Below, piece by piece: positions 48,766-56,801 of a stretch of 64,000 bases of DNA. The stretch is taken from contig JANQSF010000110.1 in the NCBI GenBank assembly GCA_028284155.1, positions 1 through 64,000 on the forward strand. The letters run 5' to 3'. The notes under the pieces are model-generated. The model made no database searches and was not told where the DNA came from. It saw only the letters and a program-made list of their open reading frames with translations. This stretch comes from Phycisphaeraceae bacterium (GTDB lineage Bacteria; Planctomycetota; Phycisphaerae; Phycisphaerales; Phycisphaeraceae). Position 1 is the first letter of the stretch; each line of letters begins with the position of its first letter. The translations under genes and the position numbers were made by a program.

Positions 48766-50091
48766 ATGAAGTTGGCTACTTTATTCCTGACCGTTGCCGC
48801 AAGCCTCACCTTGGCCATGACCGCCGGCTGCGGCGTGCAGTACAACGGTGCGGTCTCACTCAACCCCGTCGAGGTTGAGCAAGCCAACGGTGACCAAGAG
48901 CGCAACGCCGGCCAGACGTCGGCCAAGTCGGCCCACTCTGCGATGCCCTCGAAGTCAACGGCATCGCAACCCGGCGTGCAGTACACTGAGGCCGGGCCGA
49001 AGCCGATCAACGGCTCGCAGTATGTCTCGACGCATCGCGACCCGGACGTGTCGTCGCTCACGCTGTACGGGCAACTGCCGGGCAAGAGCCAAGGTGTGGC
49101 CAGCCCGCTCGACTCGCCCCGCAACATTTCGCAGATTACGTTCGCCAATGAAGGCGGCGACTTCGACCCCGTCATCGATCCGAAGGGCCAATGGCTCGCG
49201 TTCGCGTCGACCCGGCACCGCAAGACGAGCGACATCTACTTACAGCGCATCGGCGGCAGCGCGGTCAAGCAACTGACGGCCGACAAAGCCAACGACGTGA
49301 TGCCCGCGTTCAGCCCGGACGGCAGGATGATCGCATTCGCTAGCAACCGCTCAGGCACGTGGTCGATTTACCTGCAGGACATTGTGGGCGGCCAGCCGAT
49401 CAAACTCACCAACGACGACGCCGACGACATCCACCCGAGTTTCTCGCGCGACGGGCAGACGCTGGTCTACTCGACGCTGAGCAGCAACGGCGGGCAGTGG
49501 GAGATCGCGCTGATCGACATCGAACAGCCGAACGTCCGCAAGATCATCGGGCACGGCCTGTTCCCCCACTTCTCGTCGGTCGACGACCGCATTGTCTTCC
49601 AGCGTGCACGGCAGCGCGGGACGCGCTGGTTCAGCATCTGGACGATCGAACTGGTCAACGGTGAGCCGACGCCGCCGACGGAAGTGGTCTCGGCCCGCAA
49701 CGCGGCGACGATCACGCCTCGATTCAGCCCCGACGGTAAGTTCATCGTGTTCAGCACGGTGACCAGGACGGAGTTCGAACAGAAAGAGAAACCGAAGCAG
49801 GCCGACGTCTGGATCGTCGGTTCCAACGGCATCGGCCGCGTCAACCTGACGCAGTCGCACCACGCGAATCTTCAACCGGTCTGGGCGAAGGATCAGACGA
49901 TCTTCTTCGTGTCCAACCGTGCTAAGGACGGCATCGAGAACATCTGGTCGATTCGGCCGGAGCGCGTGCAGTCGCTCGTGAACTCGACGATGGGCGTGGG
50001 CAACACGGCCACGGCCGGCGCGTCGCCCAAGAAGATGACGACGCCCAAGGCGACCGACGGCACGACGGCCGAGGTGCCGACCAACCCGTAA
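48766..50091 (+). CDS. TolB-like WD40/PD40 beta-propeller lipoprotein
   Basis: 441 aa. A lipoprotein signal (LFLTVAASLTLAMTAGC) is followed by an Asn/Gln-rich linker, then propeller repeats each containing the PD40 pattern: GGDFDPVIDPKGQWLAFAS, NDVMPAFSPDGRMIAFASNRSG, DDIHPSFSRDGQTLVYS and ATITPRFSPDGKFIVFSTV. TolB in other bacteria links Pal and the Tol complex at the outer membrane. Here no tolA/tolQ/tolR/pal lies nearby, so a general periplasmic binding role is safer. Confidence 0.85.
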   Translation: MKLATLFLTVAASLTLAMTAGCGVQYNGAVSLNPVEVEQANGDQERNAGQTSAKSAHSAMPSKSTASQPGVQYTEAGPKPINGSQYVSTHRDPDVSSLTLYGQLPGKSQGVASPLDSPRNISQITFANEGGDFDPVIDPKGQWLAFASTRHRKTSDIYLQRIGGSAVKQLTADKANDVMPAFSPDGRMIAFASNRSGTWSIYLQDIVGGQPIKLTNDDADDIHPSFSRDGQTLVYSTLSSNGGQWEIALIDIEQPNVRKIIGHGLFPHFSSVDDRIVFQRARQRGTRWFSIWTIELVNGEPTPPTEVVSARNAATITPRFSPDGKFIVFSTVTRTEFEQKEKPKQADVWIVGSNGIGRVNLTQSHHANLQPVWAKDQTIFFVSNRAKDGIENIWSIRPERVQSLVNSTMGVGNTATAGASPKKMTTPKATDGTTAEVPTNP

Positions 50092-50110
50092 TCAACTGTT
50101 TGAGTCTGTC

Positions 50111-50127
50111 GACGGGTGGAACCCGTC
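50111..50127 (+). terminator. Hairpin between two lipoprotein genes
   Basis: GACGGGT-GGA-ACCCGTC, 7-bp stem, 20 bases after the TolB-like stop. No T-tract; it may reduce rather than stop transcription into the next gene. Confidence 0.35.
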
Positions 50128-50150
50128 GTTCCTTCAACCGGCAGGATGCC

Positions 50151-50924
50151 ATGACAAGTGAAAAGGTCATGCTGACCCTGGCGGTCGTGTTGATCGGCGG
50201 CTGTGCTCCGAGACAGGCCCCGATCGCCGAGCCACTGGTCGCGCCGTATGACGGCCCGCGCGTCTGGGCGGTCGCCCCGTTGAACAACGAGAGCGGCAGC
50301 CTGGAAGCCGACGGCGTCGCCCTGGCCGACCACCTGGCCCGGCAGCTCGAAACCACCGACCGCATCAGCGTCATGCCCGTCAGCCGAACGCTGGCGGCGA
50401 TGGACGCCCTGCGGATGTCGCATCTCGCCTCTCCGCAGGATGCGACGCGGCTGCTGGCGACGCTCAACGCCGACGCCCTGCTGGTCGGGACGGTCACGGA
50501 TTACGACCCGTACGACCCGCCGAAGTTGGGCATGGCGTTGCGGTTGTTCACGCAACGCCGGCTGGACGAGTACGCCGACCCGGAGTTGGACATCCGACAC
50601 CTGACCAGGGCCGCGACCGACGGCGGGACGAACCCCAAGCCGCGACCACGGATGACGCTCGGCAGCAATGTCAGCGCCGTGTTCAACGGGGCGTCGCCTC
50701 AGGTGCGTGAAGCGCTCAAGCGATACGCCGTCCGCCGCGGTGCAAACGATTGGCCGGACCCGCAGGGCACGCTCGAACGCGCCGTGACACCGGCGCCGGA
50801 CGAACACTGGCGGCGTTACCTGCTCAGCATCGACCTTTTCAGCGAGTTCGTCAGCTACGCGATGGCTAAGCGCTTGTTAGGCGCTGAGGCACGCAGGCTG
50901 ACGCCTCCGCCGCCGACACCGTAG
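50151..50924 (+). CDS. Lipoprotein with CsgG/GNA1162-like domain
   Basis: 257 aa from ATG 50151, AGGA six bases ahead; an upstream ATG at 50100 gives a poor signal. Lipobox LIGGC. The next segment, WAVAPLNNESGSLEADGVALADHLARQLETTDRISVMPVSRTLAAMDAL, looks like the nucleotide-free alpha/beta domain of CsgG, LpoB or DUF799 lipoproteins, and LNADALLVGTVTDYDPYDPPKLGMALRLF fits too. These proteins scaffold outer-membrane assemblies. It follows the TolB-like gene on the same strand. Confidence 0.75.
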   Translation: MTSEKVMLTLAVVLIGGCAPRQAPIAEPLVAPYDGPRVWAVAPLNNESGSLEADGVALADHLARQLETTDRISVMPVSRTLAAMDALRMSHLASPQDATRLLATLNADALLVGTVTDYDPYDPPKLGMALRLFTQRRLDEYADPELDIRHLTRAATDGGTNPKPRPRMTLGSNVSAVFNGASPQVREALKRYAVRRGANDWPDPQGTLERAVTPAPDEHWRRYLLSIDLFSEFVSYAMAKRLLGAEARRLTPPPPTP

Positions 50925-50968
50925 CGGCCCGCATCGGGCCCCGCGCGTCGGCCGCGAGGAGCCCGAGC

Positions 50969-51331
50969 ATGCCACCGAATTCGGATTGGCAATCTCCGAC
51001 GCCGGACCACACGCCCGAACACCGTTCGGGCGACGACACCGGCCCCCCACCACAACCGGCCAAGCCGTGCGACGACGGCTTGACGCCCGAGGCGGTGGCC
51101 GACAGCTCGCCCTTCGAGCACGGCCCGGAGACGCGGCAGTTGGTGCTGGTTAAAGACGGCCAGCGCTACGTCTTCCGCTACGCCGCTGGTGAAGAGAACG
51201 TCGTGCTCGAAAGGCTGATCGAACTCGTGCGCGACGACAGCTCGGACCTGGACTGGTTCGACGCCGCCGTGCTCAGCCACCAGATGGGACAGCGCATGAG
51301 CAGGAAGCTCGAAACGCTGCTGAAAGGATGA
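50969..51331 (+). CDS. Small soluble protein, unknown
   Basis: 120 aa. A Pro/Asp/Ser-rich disordered first half leads into a compact domain, TRQLVLVKDGQRYVFRYAAGEENVVLERLIELVRDD, and DWFDAAVLSHQMGQRM. GAGGAG eight bases ahead of the ATG gives strong support for translation. It sits between a lipoprotein gene and the hairpin array before xer. No family recognised. Confidence 0.6.
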   Translation: MPPNSDWQSPTPDHTPEHRSGDDTGPPPQPAKPCDDGLTPEAVADSSPFEHGPETRQLVLVKDGQRYVFRYAAGEENVVLERLIELVRDDSSDLDWFDAAVLSHQMGQRMSRKLETLLKG

Positions 51332-51340
51332 GCCAGATCG

Positions 51341-51479
51341 CCCCGGCCGTTGCCGGGGACACGCTGCATTCGCCCCCGCAGTTTGCGGGGGACACCACGC
51401 TTTAGCCCCCGCCTTTGGTGGGGGATCCCCCGGCAAAGCCCGGGGCTAAAGAGCCCGACCCTTCGGCAAAGCCGGGGGC
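51341..51479. repeat. Tandem array of four CCCCGG-type hairpins (family D)
   Basis: Four hairpins stand in a row: CCCCGGCCGTTGCCGGGG (51341-51358), CCCCCGCAGTTTGCGGGGG (51373-51391), CCCCCGCCTTTGGTGGGGG (51407-51425) and CCCCGGCAAAGCCCGGGG (51428-51445), then a CTTCGGCAAAGCCGGGGGC half-unit to 51479. All lie between the 120-aa gene and the xer start. The same family recurs just after xer at 52507. Confidence 0.8.
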
Positions 51480-51516
51480 AATGAAAGACGCCACCACACA
51501 CGCAGGAGCCGACCGC

Positions 51517-52494
51517 ATGTCCGTCCAAAGCCCACTCGTTGAACAGTTCGCTCACTACCTCAAGTTCGAGCGTCATTTCAGCCCGTACACCTCACGCTGC
51601 TACGAGGCCGACCTCCGGCAGTACGTCGAATACCTGACGCAGCAAATCGCTGAGGACGACGCGCCGACTAACGGCGACGAAGCGGCGCTGGCCCAGAAGA
51701 TCGACGCCCGCATGGCCGCGGCCGACGCCATGCAGATCCGCGCCTTCCTGGCTTACCTCGACGGCTTCGGCTACTCCGCCGCGACGACCGCCCGCAAGAT
51801 CGCCACGCTCCGCAGCTTCTACAAGTGGCAGCTCAAGCGCGGCACGATCGAGAACAACCCGATGGTGCTCATCCGCACGCCCAAGCAGGCCAAGCGGCTG
51901 CCTAAGGCCATCACCGTCGAGCAGGTTGACAAGCTCCTGAGCATGCCCGACAACCGCGACACGCTGGGCGCCCGCGACCGCGCGATCCTCGAAACGCTCT
52001 ACTCAACAGGCGTCCGCGTCAGCGAACTGGTCGACCTCGACCGCAGCGACCTGGACATGGAAGAGCAGACGCTCCGCGTCCGCGGCAAGGGCAAGAAGGA
52101 ACGCATCGTCCCGCTCGGCACGCACGCATTGGCCGCCATCCGCCACTACCTCACGCTGCTCGAGCCGGACCCGCAGTTCAAAGGCCTGCGCAGCCGGGCG
52201 ATGATCGACCCGTCCGTTCCGCTGTTCATCAACAAGAACGGTGGCCGACTCAGCAGCCGAAGTGTCCGCCGCAAGCTCGACAAGTACCTCAAGGCCGCCG
52301 ACCTCGACTCGACGATCAGCCCGCACACGCTCCGCCACTCGTTCGCCACCCACCTGCTGGACAACGGCGCCGACCTGCGCAGCGTGCAGGAACTGCTCGG
52401 CCACCAGTCGCTGTCGACAACGCAGATCTACACGCACCTGTCCACCATGCGGTTGCGCGAGAGCTACGAAGAAGCCCACCCGCGGGCGGTGTGA
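51517..52494 (+). CDS. xerC: Tyrosine recombinase of the Xer family
   Basis: 325 aa from ATG 51517 with AGGAG nine bases ahead; the frame upstream to 51415 translates the hairpin array and is rejected. The SAM-like core-binding domain (FAHYLKFERHFSPYTSRCYEADLRQYVEYL) precedes the catalytic domain with Arg in STGVRVSELVDL near residue 165, Lys in VRGKGKKERIV, HTLRHSFATHLLDNG (His-x2-Arg) near 270, GHQSLSTTQ and the Tyr in IYTHLS near 305. Family membership is firm; C or D subtype cannot be told by eye. It normally resolves chromosome dimers. It is bracketed by family D hairpins. Confidence 0.92.
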   Translation: MSVQSPLVEQFAHYLKFERHFSPYTSRCYEADLRQYVEYLTQQIAEDDAPTNGDEAALAQKIDARMAAADAMQIRAFLAYLDGFGYSAATTARKIATLRSFYKWQLKRGTIENNPMVLIRTPKQAKRLPKAITVEQVDKLLSMPDNRDTLGARDRAILETLYSTGVRVSELVDLDRSDLDMEEQTLRVRGKGKKERIVPLGTHALAAIRHYLTLLEPDPQFKGLRSRAMIDPSVPLFINKNGGRLSSRSVRRKLDKYLKAADLDSTISPHTLRHSFATHLLDNGADLRSVQELLGHQSLSTTQIYTHLSTMRLRESYEEAHPRAV

Positions 52495-52506
52495 CGACCG
52501 TATCCA

Positions 52507-52551
52507 AAGCCCCCGGCTTTGCCGGGGGATCCCACCGCAAACCGGTGGGCT
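52507..52551. repeat. Two hairpins after xer (family D)
   Basis: CCCCCGGCTTTGCCGGGGG then CCCACCGCAAACCGGTGGG, starting 13 bases after the xer stop. Both use the CTTTG/CAAA loop seen upstream of xer. Confidence 0.8.
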
Positions 52552-52573
52552 TTGAAAACGTCATAAATCGCAC

Positions 52574-52645
52574 AGCCGCTTGCGGCTTGGTCAACCCACC
52601 GCGCAAGGACGCGCACCGGGCAACACACCAGGCCGCAAGCGGCTG
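52574..52645. repeat. Family A partial pair (inverted)
   Basis: GCCGCTTGCGGCTTG at 52574-52588 and GGCCGCAAGCGGCTG at 52631-52645 are truncated family A units in opposite orientation, forming a larger inverted repeat around a 42-base core. Confidence 0.7.
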
Positions 52646-52696
52646 TTTCATTCCCCCTCAACAAGTCATCAACACATACTGCTTCAACTGCCCCCC

Positions 52697-52725
52697 AAGC
52701 CGGGTCTTTCCGAATACCCGGATCC
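52697..52725. repeat. Family B palindrome
   Basis: CCGGGTCTTTCCGAATACCC then GGATC. One arm has a mismatch. It lies at the 3' side of the unknown membrane protein gene that ends at 52760. Confidence 0.7.
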
Positions 52726-52759
52726 GAGTCCACATCAAACGCCCTCACTTATCCACGTC

Positions 52760-53749
52760 TCACCCACCCCGCGCATACACCGGCACCAAATACGTCGCCT
52801 CGAAGTCAACCCCTGGCGTCACCGCCTTGATCTCAAGCTCCCAATACCGCGGCTCCTTGACCATCAGTTGCGTGCCGATGTCACGATCCGGCAAGAGGAA
52901 CGACACCGACAGCGCGTCACCCGCCTGCTGATCGATCGCCTCGTCGAACCTGTAAGTATCCGACCACAACTCGTAACAGACGGTCGTGTGCGTCGTCGAG
53001 TTTTCGCTCTTGCTTTTCCGCACTTCACGACGTTCCTCGATGCATCGCAACGTAAACTCAATCGACTCAGCCGCGACGATCCCCTTGTCCACCAGGAACT
53101 CGACCTCGAACATGTCACCCAGAAAGAACGGGAATGCCGCGTACCTCACTTTGCTTCGGCCATACTTGAACCGCTGAACGATCTGCCGAATGCCGTGCAC
53201 GGTCATGCCCACGATGACCAGGTCGAACAGCGCGACAAACAGGAGCATCGGCCACGCCCCGGACTTCGTAAGCCCGATCCAATGGAACGGGACAAGAAAC
53301 GCGCCGACGAATACGACACCGGCAAACGTCTTGACGATCTTGCGGACGCCGTCGTCCCGCGCGTATCGCGTGTCCCACGGGTGGTCCGCCAGCCAGGGCT
53401 CGCGTGGGTTGCTTGCCAGCCGACGCTTCCCCCGCGCCGATCGCCACATCGACACAAAGCCGTACCCGATGATCGCCACGCCCGGCAGCCCGAAGATGCC
53501 GCCGACGACAAACAGGATCGGCATCGGCACGTGGACCTTCCCCGCCGTGATCACATTCGCCGCACGCAGGCAGATCAGCGTCCCGACCGCCGCGAATATC
53601 AGGCCGAAGATAATCGTCCCGATACCGCCCGTGCCGGACCCCCCACGCGGCGTACGCTGCACCCACTTACGGTCGTCGCCGTAGTCCGGCCCGCCCTCCC
53701 GCATCGCCCGCTCCACCGCTTCCTTCAACTTATTCAGCGTGTCCTTCAT
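52760..53749 (-). CDS. Four-helix membrane protein of unknown function
   Basis: 329 aa. A short amphipathic N-terminus (MKDTLNKLKEAVERAMRE) is followed by two pairs of membrane segments (IGTIIFGLIFAAVGTLICL, MPILFVVGGIFGLPGVAIIGYGF, then KTFAGVVFVGAFLVPFHWIGL and PMLLFVALFDLVIVGMTVH). The C-terminal 130 residues are soluble and beta-rich (DMFEVEFLVDKGIVAAESIEFTLRCIEERRE ... RYWELEIKAVTPGVDFEATYLVPVYA), resembling an arrestin-like or DUF3592-type sandwich. It converges on xer across a repeat-dense gap. I do not recognise a named family. Confidence 0.65.
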   Translation of the reverse strand: MKDTLNKLKEAVERAMREGGPDYGDDRKWVQRTPRGGSGTGGIGTIIFGLIFAAVGTLICLRAANVITAGKVHVPMPILFVVGGIFGLPGVAIIGYGFVSMWRSARGKRRLASNPREPWLADHPWDTRYARDDGVRKIVKTFAGVVFVGAFLVPFHWIGLTKSGAWPMLLFVALFDLVIVGMTVHGIRQIVQRFKYGRSKVRYAAFPFFLGDMFEVEFLVDKGIVAAESIEFTLRCIEERREVRKSKSENSTTHTTVCYELWSDTYRFDEAIDQQAGDALSVSFLLPDRDIGTQLMVKEPRYWELEIKAVTPGVDFEATYLVPVYARGG

Positions 53750-53850
53750 CGGCGCTCCGAGTCGTACAGATCTCTACCTGTATTATCGACCCGCAACCCG
53801 TTGCAGGCCCGCCGATTCCGCCCACCGTGCTCGCAACATCGCAAAACATA

Positions 53851-53890
53851 AAGCCCGCGGATGGACTGCTCGGAGGCCTTCCGCGGGACA
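53851..53890. repeat. AAAGCCCGCGGATGG-type palindrome (family E)
   Basis: AAAGCCCGCGGATGG followed by CCTTCCGCGGG closes a GC-rich hairpin. A relative is at 55624-55671 (same first 15 bases) and the palindrome inside valS at 26701 has a similar AAAGCCCGC start. It lies upstream of the membrane protein gene and past the decarboxylase stop. Confidence 0.65.
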
Positions 53891-53919
53891 CCGTACGTCA
53901 CACAACAGACGCACGAACC

Positions 53920-55554
53920 TCACCGCTTCGCCCGCTTGCTCAACCGCTTGCCCAACCGCTCCAACGCCTTCGACGTGTCGTACTTTTCCAAGTGCACATT
54001 GATGATTGAAAACGACGTGCGGTATTCGCGTGCCTGCACCAGCGCGTCTTCTAACTCGCCCTCCGTCCGCACCTCGCAACCCCACCCATTGCGCACGATG
54101 TTCGGCCAAAGGTGGTAAGCCCAGTCGTTGATGTCGTTGTAAGGCCCCTCCGCGATGAAACGTTCCGTCGTGTAGCCCTTGTTGTTGAGGACAAAAACGA
54201 TCGGGTTCAGCCCGTTGCGTGCGATCGTCGAAAGCTCCTGCCCCGTCATCTGGAACGCCCCGTCACCCACGAACACGATCGGCCGAAGCTTGCGGTTCTT
54301 TATTTGCGCGCCGATCGCCGCAGGCACGGCGAAACCCATCGACGTGTAGTAAGCCGGGCTCAAAAACTCCGTCCGCTTGTGGATCGTCAGGTCGCTGCCG
54401 CCGAACAGGCTGTCGCCGATATCGCAAATAACAATATTGCCCTCTTCAAGGTATTCGTCCATCCGATCGAAGAATCGCCGAACCTTCAACGCCGCCTTCG
54501 GCCGAACCTTGAACGGACGCTCCGCAGGCCGATCGATCTTGACCCGCCGACGCTTCGGCACCGCCTTGGTCAACCCCTTGATGAAGTCGCGCAACACGAT
54601 CTCGTCGAAGTGATGCCGCTTGATCGACACACGCTCGCTGTGCGCGTTGACCGTCCGCCCCTCGTCGAGATTGGCTGTGTAGATCCCAAGATTAATGTCC
54701 GTCATGAACGCACCCAGAATGATCACTGCGTCCGCCGACTCGACCGTTCGTCGCACTTTGTCGTGACCCATCGCGCCCTCGTAAACGCCCAGGTACTGCG
54801 GATGCCGCTCGCTGATCACGCTCTTGCCCAACAGCGTCGCGGCCACCGGCAAGCCCGTTTTCTCGACCAGTTCCAGCAACGGCTCCTGCAGGCTGAACCG
54901 GTGGATCTCGACACCCGCCAGGATCACCGCCTTCTTCGCGCCCTTGAGGATCGCCGCCGCCTCAGCCACCGCCTCGTTCAACGCCCCGCGGTCGCTCTTG
55001 CGCCTGTTCAGTTGCAAAGGCTCGGGAGCACGTACCTTGGCGTTGACCTGATCCCGCGGGATCTCCAGATAGACAGGCCGCTTCTGACGCAGACACAAAT
55101 CCAAGCATTCGTCAATCTGGTCCGGCGCACGGTGCGGGTCTTCCAACGCCTCCGCCGCGACCGTGACCTGCCGAAACACCTCAAGCTGCGTGTGGAAGTC
55201 GCGTACCTGGTGGTGCAGCAACGACGAATGCTGTCGCTCGTCCATCCCGGGCGAGCCGGTCAGCACGATCATCGGCGACTTCTCCGCGTACGCCCCGCCC
55301 ACCGCGTTGAGGATGTTGAACCCACCAACGCAGTACGTCACACACGCCGCGCCCAAACCATTAACGCGCGCATACGCATCGGCCGCAAAACCCGCGCCCA
55401 GTTCCGTGCACGTCCCGATCACGTCCAGTGAACTGTCGATCAACATGTCGTAGAACCCGAGCACGTAGTCGCCCGGGATCCCGAAGACATGTTTCAATCC
55501 AACCTCTTCGAGGCGCGAAACGATGTACTGTCCAAGCGTGGTTGTACGGGGCAT
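53920..55554 (-). CDS. Thiamine-diphosphate-dependent 2-oxo acid decarboxylase (pyruvate/indolepyruvate decarboxylase type)
   Basis: 544 aa from ATG 55554, preceded by AGGGAAG. The PYR-domain Glu is in CTELGAGFAADAYAR, the decarboxylase-specific His-His pair in SLLHHQVRDF, and the TPP/Mg-binding VGDGAFQMTGQELSTIARNGLNPIVFVLNNKGYTTE in the C-terminal domain (GDG...NN). The HH pair argues for a nonoxidative decarboxylase, not an acetolactate synthase. It turns a 2-oxo acid into an aldehyde and CO2. The aldo/keto reductase 130 bases upstream on the same strand could reduce that aldehyde to an alcohol, suggesting an Ehrlich-type or fermentative pair. Confidence 0.92.
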   Translation of the reverse strand: MPRTTTLGQYIVSRLEEVGLKHVFGIPGDYVLGFYDMLIDSSLDVIGTCTELGAGFAADAYARVNGLGAACVTYCVGGFNILNAVGGAYAEKSPMIVLTGSPGMDERQHSSLLHHQVRDFHTQLEVFRQVTVAAEALEDPHRAPDQIDECLDLCLRQKRPVYLEIPRDQVNAKVRAPEPLQLNRRKSDRGALNEAVAEAAAILKGAKKAVILAGVEIHRFSLQEPLLELVEKTGLPVAATLLGKSVISERHPQYLGVYEGAMGHDKVRRTVESADAVIILGAFMTDINLGIYTANLDEGRTVNAHSERVSIKRHHFDEIVLRDFIKGLTKAVPKRRRVKIDRPAERPFKVRPKAALKVRRFFDRMDEYLEEGNIVICDIGDSLFGGSDLTIHKRTEFLSPAYYTSMGFAVPAAIGAQIKNRKLRPIVFVGDGAFQMTGQELSTIARNGLNPIVFVLNNKGYTTERFIAEGPYNDINDWAYHLWPNIVRNGWGCEVRTEGELEDALVQAREYRTSFSIINVHLEKYDTSKALERLGKRLSKRAKR

Positions 55555-55623
55555 GTCGTCTTCCCTGATCGTTCTACAAATCTTCAACACCAAATCCCAT
55601 TCACACCCACCAATCCATCACCC

Positions 55624-55671
55624 TAAAGCCCGCGGATGGCCCGTATCCGGGGGTTGGGGCTTTCCACGGGA
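55624..55671. repeat. Family E palindrome between reductase and decarboxylase
   Basis: AAAGCCCGCGGATGGCCCGT then GGGGCTTTCCACGGG: two nested hairpins (AAAGCCC/GGGGCTTT outer, CCCGTATCCGGG inner). It lies between two genes that look like an operon, 12 bases past the reductase stop. Confidence 0.65.
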
Positions 55672-55682
55672 TAGCAACCCAA

Positions 55683-56708
55683 TCACTCAATCCCCGCGGT
55701 CCCCTGCGCAACCGCGTCACGGATTGCCTTCAACTCGCCATCACTCAATACGACCTGACCCGCCGCCGCGTTCTCCTTGACCTGTTGCTCCGTGCGACCG
55801 CCGACCAGTGCGTGCGTCAAACCTGCCTGCGCGACCGTCCACGCCAATACCAATTGCGTCAGCGTCAAACCCTTGTTGTCCGCAATCGGCTGAATCAACG
55901 CGAGGAAGTCCGCCACGCGCTGCCGGTTTTCGACGCTAAACCGCGGACGCCAACTGCGGATGTCGCCCTCGTTGAACTTCCGATCGGGCGTGATCTTGCC
56001 CGTCAGCAACCCGTTCGCTAGCGGCGAGTACGCCAGCACGGCAATACCTACCTCAGCCGTAAACCGCAGCGTGCCATTATCCTCCAGTCTGCGGTCGAGC
56101 ATCGAGTACTTTTCCTGCATCGAGTCGACGGGACCGACATTCTGATACGCCTTGACATGATCCACCGTCGCGTTGCTCACGCCGATCGCGCGGATCTTGC
56201 CCCCGTCTTTCAGCTTCATCAACTCAGCCATCGTGTCTTCACTCGGTGTCGTCGAGTCCTGCCAGTGGGTCTGGTACAGGTCGATGTAGTCCGTCCCCAG
56301 CCGTTGCAGACTCGACTCGATCTCCTCCCGGATGCCCTCCGGCCCGCTGTACTTGTAGATGTCGTACTTGGCCGCGTCGCTGCCCTTCTCCTGCCAACCG
56401 TCCTCGTCAGCCGAGAAGTGATACTCGCCCTTCGGCGGGTCCATATCCCAACGCAGGCCACACTTGGTCGCCAACACGACCTTGTCGCGCTTGCCCTTGA
56501 GCGCCCTGCCGACGACCTGCTCGCTGTGGCCGTAGCCATACACCGGCGCGGTGTCGATCAGCGTGATGCCGTGGTCGATCGCCGCGTGGATCGCGCCGAC
56601 CGACTCGCTGTCATCCACACCGCCCCACATCCACCCGCCCGTTACCCACGCCCCGAACCCGATCACCGACGCCTCGATCCCCGATTGCCCAAGCGGACGC
56701 GTTTGCAT
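55683..56708 (-). CDS. Aldo/keto reductase
   Basis: 341 aa. (beta/alpha)8 barrel with the catalytic tetrad in view: Asp and Tyr in DTAPVYGYGHSE, Lys in VVLATKCGL and His in DLYQTHWQDSTT. Near the end, THALVGGRTEQQVKENA binds the NADP phosphate. It starts RPLGQSGIEASVIGFGAW, typical of the Gre3/YajO-like general oxidoreductase branch. Cytosolic NADPH-dependent reduction of aldehydes or keto sugars is expected. The decarboxylase lies downstream on the same strand. Confidence 0.93.
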   Translation of the reverse strand: MQTRPLGQSGIEASVIGFGAWVTGGWMWGGVDDSESVGAIHAAIDHGITLIDTAPVYGYGHSEQVVGRALKGKRDKVVLATKCGLRWDMDPPKGEYHFSADEDGWQEKGSDAAKYDIYKYSGPEGIREEIESSLQRLGTDYIDLYQTHWQDSTTPSEDTMAELMKLKDGGKIRAIGVSNATVDHVKAYQNVGPVDSMQEKYSMLDRRLEDNGTLRFTAEVGIAVLAYSPLANGLLTGKITPDRKFNEGDIRSWRPRFSVENRQRVADFLALIQPIADNKGLTLTQLVLAWTVAQAGLTHALVGGRTEQQVKENAAAGQVVLSDGELKAIRDAVAQGTAGIE

Positions 56709-56801
56709 GATGACAACTCCTGTTTGGTGTCACGCGTGCGAGCAAGATACCAAGTCAGCGCAATAACGTGCACGACGAACCATTGACGCTAACCTTTGCC
56801 C

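Noticed and set aside
51341-51479. CRISPR array
   Set aside because: The four hairpins differ in sequence and have no unique spacers of constant length; no cas genes nearby.
51517-52494. Integrated mobile island marked by the tyrosine recombinase
   Set aside because: It looks like a housekeeping Xer; no attachment-site duplication, tRNA target or phage genes could be seen.
52580-55431. Two long plus-strand frames opposite the membrane protein and the decarboxylase
   Set aside because: Antisense shadows; the minus-strand genes have strong family motifs.
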